NCBI GenBank assembly: GCA_036001245.1
Contig: DASYUL010000142.1
Coordinates: 25,021-89,020 of the forward strand
Length of the DNA: 64,000 bases
Source of the DNA: Gp7-AA6 sp036001245
GTDB lineage: Bacteria; Acidobacteriota; Thermoanaerobaculia; UBA5066; Gp7-AA6
Direction of reading: 5' to 3'
The first letter of the stretch is position 1, and the number at the start of each line of letters is the position of its first letter. The notes under the pieces are model-generated. The model did no database searches, was not told where the DNA came from, and saw only the letters and a list, made by a program, of their open reading frames with translations. The translations under genes were made by a program, and so were the position numbers. This document shows, in pieces, positions 7,281-15,600 of the stretch.

Positions 7281-9545
7281 GTGCGGAACATCGTGGCGTG
7301 GGTTCTGGCCGTGGAGATCCTCGGTCTCGCGGTCCTGCCGGCACTGCGCGCGTTCTTCGGGAACCGGCGCGATGCCGCCCTCCTGTCGCGTCCGCTCGGA
7401 CTGGCGCTGACCGGATGGCTCGCCTGGGCGCTCTCGCTCGTCGTTCCGTTCGGCTTTTCCCGAGGAACCATCGCGCTCGCCCTCGCGGTTCTCGCGGGTG
7501 TCTCCCTCGCGGTCCGGCGCCTCGCTCCGGCCTCGGCCGGTCCGTTCTGGGGAGCGGAGGAGAACCGCGCCGCGCTCTTCTTCTGGATTCCGACGGCCCT
7601 GTTCGTGATCGTGCGGGCGGCGGTTCCGGAGATTCTGGGCGCCGAAAAATTCATGGACCTGGCGTTCTTCACCTCCCTGACTCGCCACCCGGAGATGCCC
7701 CCGGTCGACCCGTGGATGGCCGGCAAGACGATCAACTACTACTACTGGGGATACCTCCTCGTCGCGACGGTTGCCAAGGCCGCGGCCGTGAATCCCTTCG
7801 TCGCCTACAACCTGGCGATCGCGACGTTCGCCGGATTCTCGTTCGCCGCCGCGGCGTGCCTCGGCTTCCGGCTGTCGGGCGGGCGCACGGGCGCGGCCGT
7901 CGGCGCCGGGTTCGCCTGCGTCTTCGCCGGGAACCTCATGGGAGCGCTCGACGCCTGGGCGCGTCCGTTCGCGAAGGACTTCGACTACTGGCATGCGTCG
8001 CGGGTCATCGGCTCCGGCGATACCATCAACGAGTTCCCGTTCTTCACGTTCTTCCACGCGGACCTCCACCCGCACCTTCTGGCATTCCCTTTCTTCATCG
8101 CGGCGTTCGCGGTGGCCGACCGCTGGATCGAGATGGGCGTGCCCGAGGAGTCCAAAGTCCGCACCGAGCATCGGCGAGAGCCGATGCGACACACCGAGCG
8201 CGCAAGCGCGACAAGCCGCGGCGTCGAGCCGCGGCTAACCGGCGGGCCCGCCCGCCGCTCAGGTCCGGCGTCCAAAGACGGCGCATGGGGATTCGTCGCG
8301 AAGACGGCGCCGTTCCTGCTCGTCGCGCTCGCCGCCGCGACGGCGATCGCGGCGAACTTGTGGAACGCGCCGGCGGTTGCCATCCTGCTCGTCTTTGCCG
8401 GGATGGCCCGCACGACGAGAGGCGAAGGGCCGCCGAAGTTGGGCTCCGCGTTGATCGGCGCCCTCGTGGGGCTGGGCGTCTTCGTCGCCGGCCTGGTGCT
8501 CACGCGCCCGTACCGCACCTCCTTCGACCTCCACGACAACGGGATCGGCAGGACGCACGCCTTCTCGGGGCTCTTCGAGTTCTTCGGCGTCTGGGGAATC
8601 CTGTTCGGCGTCGCGGCGGCGGGCCTTCTCCTGGAGCGATCGGAGGCGAGCGAAGCGGGACGCCGCCGGCGCGATTTCTTTCTCGCGGCCGCGGCCGCAG
8701 CGTCGGTCCTGCTCGCGTTCGCGAGAAAGGCCCCCGCGCTCGCGCCGATCCTCTTCCTCGGATTTCTCGCGGGCCGCGCCGCGTGGCGGGCCCTCTCCCG
8801 CGACAAGGAACGCGAAGCTCTCTTCGCCTCGTTCCTGTGTCTCCTGGCGCTCGGGATGATCGCCGGCTGCGAGCTCGTCTACTTCAAGGACAACTACGGC
8901 GACCAGCTCCACCGGATGAACACGATCTTCAAGTTCTACCACCAGGCGTGGCCGCTGCTGGCGATCGGCGCCGTCGTGTTCGCCGACCGCGCATGGCGCG
9001 CGACGCCGAGGCCGCGCCGCGCGCTCGCCCTCGGTCTCGCGATCGCGGCCTTCGCGGCGATCCTGTACCCCGCGACCGCGATGGTCTCCCGCCTGCGGCA
9101 GCACGAGGGGGCGTTCACGCTCGACGCGCGCAGCGCGATCGAACGGCGCAACCGCGGCGACCTCGAAGCGATCGAGTGGCTCGGAAAGAACGCGCCGGAG
9201 AGCTCCGTCGTGATGGAGGCTTCGGGAGATCCCTACAGCGAGTTCGCGCGGATCTCCTCGCATACCGGAATCCCGAGCGTGCTCGGATGGGCGAACCACG
9301 AAGGGCTGTGGCGCTCGAACGACCCCGAGGTCATGAATCGCCTCGGAGAGGTCCGGCGCTTCTACTCGGCGCCGGATCCCGAGAGTGCCCGGGACATCCT
9401 CCGGCGATATCGCGTCACGCACGTCGTCGTCGGAAACCTCGAGCGCAGCACCTATCCCACGGCGGATCGGATCGAGAGCTATCCCTTTCTGAAACGGGTC
9501 CACTCCGGACCGACCGTCGTCTACCGGGTCACCGCGACGCGATGA
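7281..9545 (+). CDS. DUF2298 / Chlor_Arch_YYY (TIGR03662) integral membrane protein
   Basis: A 754-residue, very hydrophobic protein. Motifs of the single-copy Chlor_Arch_YYY class are present: NYYYWGY near 151-157, INEFPFF followed by HADLHPHLLA near 250-270, HRMNTIFKFYHQAW near 544-557, and a C-terminal GDPYSEFARIS...VLGWANH block. The family is of unknown function; overall it resembles GT-C glycosyltransferases, so a polyprenyl-phosphate-sugar transferase is the best guess. A hydrophilic stretch at about residues 290-333 is encoded by a palindromic insertion (8161-8269). The start is GTG. The stop overlaps the ATG of the GT4 gene (ATGA), tying it to glycan assembly. Confidence 0.85.
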   Translation: MRNIVAWVLAVEILGLAVLPALRAFFGNRRDAALLSRPLGLALTGWLAWALSLVVPFGFSRGTIALALAVLAGVSLAVRRLAPASAGPFWGAEENRAALFFWIPTALFVIVRAAVPEILGAEKFMDLAFFTSLTRHPEMPPVDPWMAGKTINYYYWGYLLVATVAKAAAVNPFVAYNLAIATFAGFSFAAAACLGFRLSGGRTGAAVGAGFACVFAGNLMGALDAWARPFAKDFDYWHASRVIGSGDTINEFPFFTFFHADLHPHLLAFPFFIAAFAVADRWIEMGVPEESKVRTEHRREPMRHTERASATSRGVEPRLTGGPARRSGPASKDGAWGFVAKTAPFLLVALAAATAIAANLWNAPAVAILLVFAGMARTTRGEGPPKLGSALIGALVGLGVFVAGLVLTRPYRTSFDLHDNGIGRTHAFSGLFEFFGVWGILFGVAAAGLLLERSEASEAGRRRRDFFLAAAAAASVLLAFARKAPALAPILFLGFLAGRAAWRALSRDKEREALFASFLCLLALGMIAGCELVYFKDNYGDQLHRMNTIFKFYHQAWPLLAIGAVVFADRAWRATPRPRRALALGLAIAAFAAILYPATAMVSRLRQHEGAFTLDARSAIERRNRGDLEAIEWLGKNAPESSVVMEASGDPYSEFARISSHTGIPSVLGWANHEGLWRSNDPEVMNRLGEVRRFYSAPDPESARDILRRYRVTHVVVGNLERSTYPTADRIESYPFLKRVHSGPTVVYRVTATR
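8150..8277. repeat. In-frame palindromic block flanked by GTCCAAAG repeats
   Basis: Four hairpin-forming units lie side by side: CATCGGC/GCCGATG (8169-8186), CGCGC/GCGCG (8199-8210), two copies of GCCGCGGC (8215-8235) and GGCGGG/CCCGCC (8241-8256). The block is bounded by GTCCAAAG at 8150 and again at 8270. It keeps the frame and adds about 40 charged residues to a membrane protein loop, so it looks like an inserted repeat element rather than protein-selected sequence. Confidence 0.6.
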
Positions 9546-10693
9546 AGGTGCTCATGGCCCTCGACTACTACCGTCCGAACATCTCCGGCTTGACGCTCTA
9601 CGTCGAGAGCCTGGCGAAGGGGCTCGCCGGCCGCGGGCACGAGGTCACGATCGTGACGCACGCGCACGCCGAGGGCTTGCCGCCCGAGGAGAGCGACGGC
9701 GGGGTCCGGGTCGTTCGAGCTCCGGTGCTCGCAAGAGCCGGCAAGGCCCTGATTTCCCCGGCGATCCTGGCTGCCGCCCGCCGCGAGCTCACGCGTGCGG
9801 ACGTGTTCCATCTCCACTCGCCGCTCGTGAACGCCGTCCCGATGTCGCTCGCGGCCCGCGCGGCCAGCGTTCCGATCGTCGTGACGTATCACTGCGACTT
9901 GAAGCCTCCTCCGGGAGTCGTACAGCGCATCATCGAGCTGCTCGCGCGCGGCTCGCAGGACTTCGCTCTGGCGCGCGCCCACACGATCGTCACGTACACC
10001 GAGGATTACGCGCGTCACACGCCGTCGCTCGCGAAGCGGCTCTCGCGGGTGCGCTGGATCCTTCCGCCGGTGGTCGCGCCGCCCGAGACCGGCCGGAGCA
10101 GGGAAGAGATCCGCGCGCAGTACGGGGTGCGGGGGGGGCCGGTTCTCCTCTTCCTCGGACGTTTCGCCGAGGAGAAGGGGCTCTCCTATCTCGTGGCCGC
10201 GCTTCCGGAGATCCGGCGCCGCTTCCCCGAGATCGCGCTCGTCCTCGCGGGAGAGAAGGATCGCGTCCCCGGTGAGACGGTGGGGGAACGGCTCGCGCCG
10301 CTGCTGGCGGATCCGGAGTCCGGAGTGGTCGCGACCGGCCCGGTCCCGCCCGAGCGGATCGGCGACCTCTTCCGGATCGCCGACCTGCTCGTGCTGCCTT
10401 CGACGAACTCGACGGAATCGTTTGGCCTCGTCCAGATCGAGGCGATGCTCGAAGGCGTCCCCGTCGTCGCATCGGATCTGCCGGGCGTGCGCCAGCCGGT
10501 CCGGATGACCGGCATGGGCGAGATCGCGCCGATCGGAGACGCGGCGGGGCTCGCGCGCCAGATCCTCCGGGTGCTCGAGTCGCCGGCCTCCTATCGCCGG
10601 CCGCGCGAAGAAATCCGATCGAAGTTCTCGATGGATCGCACGATCTCGGAGTACGAGAACGTCTATCGGGCAGCGGCGGGCGCCGCGCCTTGA
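9542..10693 (+). CDS. Family 4 glycosyltransferase (GT-B)
   Basis: A 383-residue GT-B enzyme starting at an ATG that overlaps the previous stop. The N-terminal domain opens MKVLMALDYYRPNISGLTLY, the inter-domain donor-site strand is LLFLGRFAEEKGL near 203-215, and the E-x7-E motif is in ESFGLVQIEAMLEGVPVVAS near 293-312. It transfers a sugar from a nucleotide donor at the cytoplasmic face, probably to a lipid-linked acceptor. The next gene's TTG start overlaps its TGA, so the GT, methyltransferase and epimerase are probably co-expressed. Donor and acceptor are unknown. Confidence 0.88.
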   Translation: MKVLMALDYYRPNISGLTLYVESLAKGLAGRGHEVTIVTHAHAEGLPPEESDGGVRVVRAPVLARAGKALISPAILAAARRELTRADVFHLHSPLVNAVPMSLAARAASVPIVVTYHCDLKPPPGVVQRIIELLARGSQDFALARAHTIVTYTEDYARHTPSLAKRLSRVRWILPPVVAPPETGRSREEIRAQYGVRGGPVLLFLGRFAEEKGLSYLVAALPEIRRRFPEIALVLAGEKDRVPGETVGERLAPLLADPESGVVATGPVPPERIGDLFRIADLLVLPSTNSTESFGLVQIEAMLEGVPVVASDLPGVRQPVRMTGMGEIAPIGDAAGLARQILRVLESPASYRRPREEIRSKFSMDRTISEYENVYRAAAGAAP

Positions 10694-11490
10694 GCCCGGC
10701 GCCGCTCTCCTCCCGGGAAATCCTCCGCGCCCATCTGCGCGAGATGCCGCTCCACCGGGTCATCATGAGGTCGATCGAGGCCCGAATCCTGGCGTCGGTG
10801 GACTACCCGCGGCCGATCCTCGACGTCGGCTGCGGCGACGGACACTTCGCTTCGGTCGTTTTTCCCGACGGTCTCGACGCCGGGCTCGACCCCGGTATGG
10901 ACGAGACGGTCGAATCGAGCCGCCGTGGCGTCTATCGTCTCGTCGTCCGCGCGTCTTCGACCGCGATGCCGTTCGCCGACGCGTCGTTCGGGTCGGTCGT
11001 CTCGAACTGCGTCTTCGAGCACATTCTCGACATCGAGACGACCGTCGCGGAGATCGCGCGAGTCCTGAAGCCCGGTGGGCGGTTCGCCTGCACCGTCGTC
11101 GGGAACCACTTCAACGAGCTCCTGACCGACGAGCGCGCCTGGGCGCGGCTCGGGCTCGCCCGCGCACATCGCGCCTACGTCGACTGGTTCAACCGCAAAT
11201 CCATTCACTACCGGTGGGACTCGCCCGAGACGTGGGCCGACCGTTTCCGGCGGGCGGGATTCCGGATCGAGTCGTGGAGGTACTACCAGTCACCCTCCGC
11301 CGCGCGCGCGTTTCACCGCGCGCATTACCTGAGCATTCCCCACCTCGTCGCTCGGAAACTGACCGGCCGATGGGTGCCCTTTCCATCCCTGTACGATCGG
11401 TCGTTCTGGATCCGGAAGTATCTGCCGTTCGTCGACGAGCCTCCGCCGGAGCGCGGCTCGTGCATCGCCTTCGTCTGCTCGCTAGAATGA
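10690..11490 (+). CDS. SAM-dependent methyltransferase (type 11)
   Basis: A 266-residue class I methyltransferase starting at TTG, overlapping the previous stop. SAM motif I is ILDVGCGDGHF near 43-53; later type-11 motifs are SSTAMPFADASFGSVVSNCV and VLKPGGRFACTV. The C-terminal third is rich in Tyr, Trp and Arg and may bind the acceptor. Context suggests methylation of a sugar in the glycan made by its neighbours. It is not closely similar to the methyltransferase at 2742. Confidence 0.82.
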   Translation: MSPAPLSSREILRAHLREMPLHRVIMRSIEARILASVDYPRPILDVGCGDGHFASVVFPDGLDAGLDPGMDETVESSRRGVYRLVVRASSTAMPFADASFGSVVSNCVFEHILDIETTVAEIARVLKPGGRFACTVVGNHFNELLTDERAWARLGLARAHRAYVDWFNRKSIHYRWDSPETWADRFRRAGFRIESWRYYQSPSAARAFHRAHYLSIPHLVARKLTGRWVPFPSLYDRSFWIRKYLPFVDEPPPERGSCIAFVCSLE

Positions 11491-11524
11491 CCCGTTTTCT
11501 GCAATAGGAGGAGCGTCGGGTTCC

Positions 11525-12592
11525 ATGAGGGTTCTGATCACTGGAGGAGCGGGCTTCATCGGCTCGAACGCCGCGCGACGTTTCTCCGAGCTCGGGCACG
11601 AGACCGTGCTCTTCGACAACCTTTCGCGCCCGGCGGCCCGGTACAACCTCCGCTGGCTCCAGGGTCTCCATCCCGGAGTGCGGTTCGTGCAGGGCGACAT
11701 CCGCAACGAGAACGATCTGCGGATCATCGAGCAGGAGCCATTCGACGCGATTCTGCACCTCGCGGCGCAGGTCGCCGTAACGACGTCGATCGTCGATCCG
11801 GTCGAAGACTGGGGCTCGAACGCGCTCGGCACCTTCCGGGTGCTCGAGGCGATCCGGCACCGGTACGCATCGACCCCGGAGAAGGCGCCGCTCCTCATCT
11901 ACTCTTCGACGAACAAGGTCTACGGGCACCTGACGTCGGGCGAGACGCTGCGCGACGGGCGCTGGGACCTCGCGACCGCGACGCACGGGGTGTCGGAGTC
12001 GGAGACTCTTTCGTTCGAGTCCCCGTACGGCTGCTCGAAGGGCGCGGCCGATCAGTACGTGATCGATTACAATAGAACCTACGGGCTTCCAACCGTAAGT
12101 TATAGACAGTCCTGTATTTACGGCCAGAGACAGATGGGTGAGGAGGATCAGGGGTGGGTCGCGTGGTTCGCGCTCGCGGCCACGTTCGGTCTTCCGCTCA
12201 CGATCTACGGAGATGGGCTGCAGGTGCGGGATCTCCTTTGGGTCGACGACCTCGTGGACGCGTACATCGCCGCGACCGACCGGCGCGAGACCGTCGCCGG
12301 ACGCGCATACAACCTGGGGGGCGGGCCGGGATTCCGGCTCTCCTTGAGAGAGCTCATCGCGATGCTCGAACGGCGCCTCGGCCGCCCGATCTCGGTCGAG
12401 CACGGGCCGGCGCGGCTCGGCGACCAGAAGGTTTTCTACTGCGACATCCGGCGCGCGCGGCAGGACCTCGGCTGGGAGCCGAAGGTGGATCCCGCCACGG
12501 GTGTCGCCCGCCTGCTCGCCTGGATCGCGGAAAACCGCGAAGAGATTTCCGATTTCCTCGCTCGCAAGGGAATCCGGGTCGCCGCCGGCTGA
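11525..12592 (+). CDS. NAD-dependent nucleotide-sugar epimerase, CDP-paratose/tyvelose 2-epimerase type
   Basis: A 355-residue extended SDR. The NAD motif GGAGFIG is at 7-13 and the catalytic Y-x3-K is Y168/K172 in YGCSK. SSTNKVYG and the SCIYG...EDQGWVAWF block match CDP-tyvelose epimerases better than UDP-glucose 4-epimerases. It would invert C2 of a CDP-3,6-dideoxyhexose or a related sugar. An AGGAGG lies at 11506-11511, 13 bases before the ATG. Codons across 12064-12121 are A+T-rich and unlike the rest of the gene. No other CDP-dideoxyhexose gene is in the window, so the true substrate may differ. Confidence 0.82.
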   Translation: MRVLITGGAGFIGSNAARRFSELGHETVLFDNLSRPAARYNLRWLQGLHPGVRFVQGDIRNENDLRIIEQEPFDAILHLAAQVAVTTSIVDPVEDWGSNALGTFRVLEAIRHRYASTPEKAPLLIYSSTNKVYGHLTSGETLRDGRWDLATATHGVSESETLSFESPYGCSKGAADQYVIDYNRTYGLPTVSYRQSCIYGQRQMGEEDQGWVAWFALAATFGLPLTIYGDGLQVRDLLWVDDLVDAYIAATDRRETVAGRAYNLGGGPGFRLSLRELIAMLERRLGRPISVEHGPARLGDQKVFYCDIRRARQDLGWEPKVDPATGVARLLAWIAENREEISDFLARKGIRVAAG

Positions 12593-12610
12593 TCGGGATC
12601 GGCGCTCGTT

Positions 12611-12619
12611 GAAGGAAGG
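12611..12619 (+). promoter_or_regulatory. Strong Shine-Dalgarno that argues for an upstream start of the next gene
   Basis: GAAGGAAGG ends 9 bases before an in-frame CTG at 12629. The frame from there reads LRLNRIRARRAFGVILLAGA and completes the first transmembrane helix, which the GTG at 12698 would cut off. No ATG, GTG or TTG lies in frame between the two, so a CTG start is possible. Confidence 0.4.
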
Positions 12620-12697
12620 CGGACGACTCTGCGCCTGAACCGTATTCGCGCGCGCCGCGCGTTCGGAGTCATCCTCCTCGCCGGCGCGATTCTTCGT

Positions 12698-15600
12698 GTG
12701 ATCGGCATCAACTGGGATGCCGGGCATCACCTCCACCCCGACGAGCGATTCATCTCGATGGTCGAGGAGAAGCTCGAGTTTCCGAAGACCCCGGCCGAGT
12801 ATTTCGACTCGCAGCATTCGCCTTTGAACCCGTACAACCGTGGCTACGACTCCTTCGTCTACGGCACCCTCCCGATGTTCGTCACGAAGGCGATCGCGCG
12901 CGCGATGCACCGGGACGGCTACGGCGGCGCGCACATCGTGGGGCGGGCGCTTTCCACGATCGCCGACCTGTTCTCGATCTGGCTCGCGTACCTCCTCGTC
13001 CGCCGGTTTTCGCGCGACCGGCGCGTCGCGATCGCCGCGGCGGCGCTCCTGGCGTTCTGCCCGCTTGGCATCCAGCTCTCGCACTTCTGGAACGTCGACA
13101 CGTACCTGACGGCGTTCTCGACGGCGGCCCTTCTCGGCTCGGTCCGGCTCGCCCAGGGACGCGCCCGGCCGCTCGAGGTCGCGGCGACCGGCCTCGCCAT
13201 CGGTCTCGCGGTCGCGTGCAAGGTGACGGCGCTCGCCCTCTTCCTTCCACTCGGTCTCGGCGTGCTCTCCGGAGCGCTCTCCGGCGGCATCCCGCGCGAG
13301 ACCCGCGCCGCGGGCATCGCGGTCGCGAAGGGGGCCGGCTTCTTCGCGCTCGCCGTGGCCGCGGCGGCCCTCGGGGCACGCATCGGGCTGCCCTACGCGT
13401 TTGCCCCCGGCTTCTTCTCGTTCCGCCTCGACCCCCGCTATCTCGCCGACATGAAGCGGCTCGCCGAGCTCTCCTCGACGGTCTCCGGATTTCCTCCCGC
13501 CTTCCAGTGGGCCGGCCGGACGATCCTTTTCCCGCTCGAGAACCTCGTGCTCTGGGGAGCGGGCCCCTTCTTCGGACTCGCGGCTCTGGCGGCGCTCGTC
13601 TGGGGACTGCTCGAGCTCTCCAAAGGGCCTCGCCGCGCGCTCCTCCCCGTCCTCGCGCACGCTCTCTTCCTAATCGGGTACCACGGGACCACGACTGTCA
13701 AGTCGATTCGCTACCTGTATCCCGCGTATCCGGCGCTCGCGGTTCTCGCGGCGCTCTTCCTCTTCGCCATCGCTTCCGCGGCCGAGCGAAGAGGATTCGC
13801 GGCGCGCATCGCGCGGTTCGCTCCGGCGATCGTGGTCGCGGGCACGTTCCTGTGGGGCCTGGCGTTCACGTCGATCTACCGCCGCGAGCACCCCCGCGTG
13901 ACGGCGGCGCGCTGGATCTACGACAACATTCCGCCGCCGGCGCGCATCGGAAACGAGGCCTGGGACGACGGACAGCCGCTGCCGCTGCCGGAACACGATC
14001 CCGCCCCGTACGCGGGTCCGGTCCTCGCGATGTTCGACCCCGACTCGGCAGAGAAGGCCGAGAACGTCGTTCGCACGCTGAAAGACTCCGACTGGGTCGC
14101 GGTCACGAGCAATCGGGTCTACGGGAACGTCACCCGGGTTCCCGAAGTGTTTCCGATGTCGCGCGCCTATTACCGCGCGCTCTTCGACGGCCGGTTCGGC
14201 TTCGAGCTCGCGGCGGATTTCTCCTCCTATCCCTCGCTCGGGCCGATCAAGTTCCCCGACGACCGCGCCGAGGAACAATTCACCGTCTACGACCATCCGC
14301 GCGTGTTGCTCTTCCGCCGGACGGCTCGCTTCTCGCCTCAGCGCGCGACGCAGATCCTCCTCGCCTCGATGCCGAAGGCGCCGCCGACTCTCGGCGACTG
14401 GGAGAAGTTCCCGCGGTCCCGCCGGATCGTGAGCGCGCCGATCTACCCGCCTCGAAGAGCCGACGTCGAGAAGAACATGCGACGCGCGGCGACGCCGGAG
14501 CTCGCGATCGGCTCCGTCGGAAGCGCGATCGTGTGGTACCTCGCGATGCTGCTCGTGGGCGCGGTCGCTTTCCCGATCGCGCACGCGTTCTTCCCGCGCC
14601 TGGAGGACCGGGGGGCCGGAGTCGCCCGCACCCTCGGCCTCGTCGGGATGACTTATCTCCTGGCGATCCTCGTCCATATTCGCGCGCTCGGCAACGGCCG
14701 CGGCGCGGCCGCGATCTGCCTCATCCTGACGGCCCTCGTTTCCGGCTTTCTCTTCTGGACTTGTCGCGCGCTCGTCGTCGGTTTCTTTCGCGAGCGGTGG
14801 CGTCTCGTTCTCGAGGGAGAGATCGCGTTCGCCGTGGGATTCCTCCTGTTCCTCGGCATCCGGGCGTTCAACCCGGAGATCTACTGGGGCGAGAAGCCGA
14901 TGGACTTCTCGATCCTGAACATCCTCGTCCGCACCCGGACTTTCCCGGCCTCGGATCCCTGGTTCGCGGGCGCGCCGCTCGGCTATTACACGTTCGGCCA
15001 GCAGATGATCGCGTTCCTGACGCTCCTGACCGGCCTCTCGACGCGCTTCACCTTCAACCTCGCGTTCGGGCTGCTCGGCGGCCTCCTGTTGCAGGGCGCG
15101 TTCACCCTCGTTCGCAACTGGACCGGCCGGCTGTCGGCCGGAGTCGCGGGGGCGGCGCTGATGGCGGTTCTCGGCAACCTCGCCGGCCTCCGGGAGTGGC
15201 TCGTCAACCATCGGGAACTCGACTGGAACTACTTCTGGGCGACGTCGCGGGTCATCAAGGACACGATCAACGAGTACCCGTTCTGGAGCCTGATCTTCGC
15301 CGACCTCCACGCCCACGTGCTCGCGATGCCGATCTTCCTCCTCGTCGCGACGGCCGCGCTGCACTTCGTGCGGGTGCATGCGGCGCCTCCCGCGCGGCTC
15401 CCCTCCCGCGTCGCGTCGGGGACGATCCTCGGCTTCGCGATTTCAACGCAGGCGCTGACCAACGCCTGGGACGCGCCGCTGCTCGCCGGTGTGCTCGCGA
15501 TCGTGCTCCTCGTCGCCGCCGCGACCGAGGGATTCGTGCCGGGCCGTTTCTCGCGACTGTTACCGGGCGCCGCGGCCGCCGTCGTCGTCGCCTGGGTGAC

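Noticed and set aside
7298..9541. Very long open frame upstream of and in frame with the GT4 gene
   Set aside because: It is the Arg/Gly/Pro-rich shadow of the DUF2298 gene; the GT4 motifs start only at the ATG at 9542.
11189..13660. 823-codon minus-strand open frame opposite the epimerase
   Set aside because: Charged low-complexity shadow of the epimerase and fusion-protein genes.
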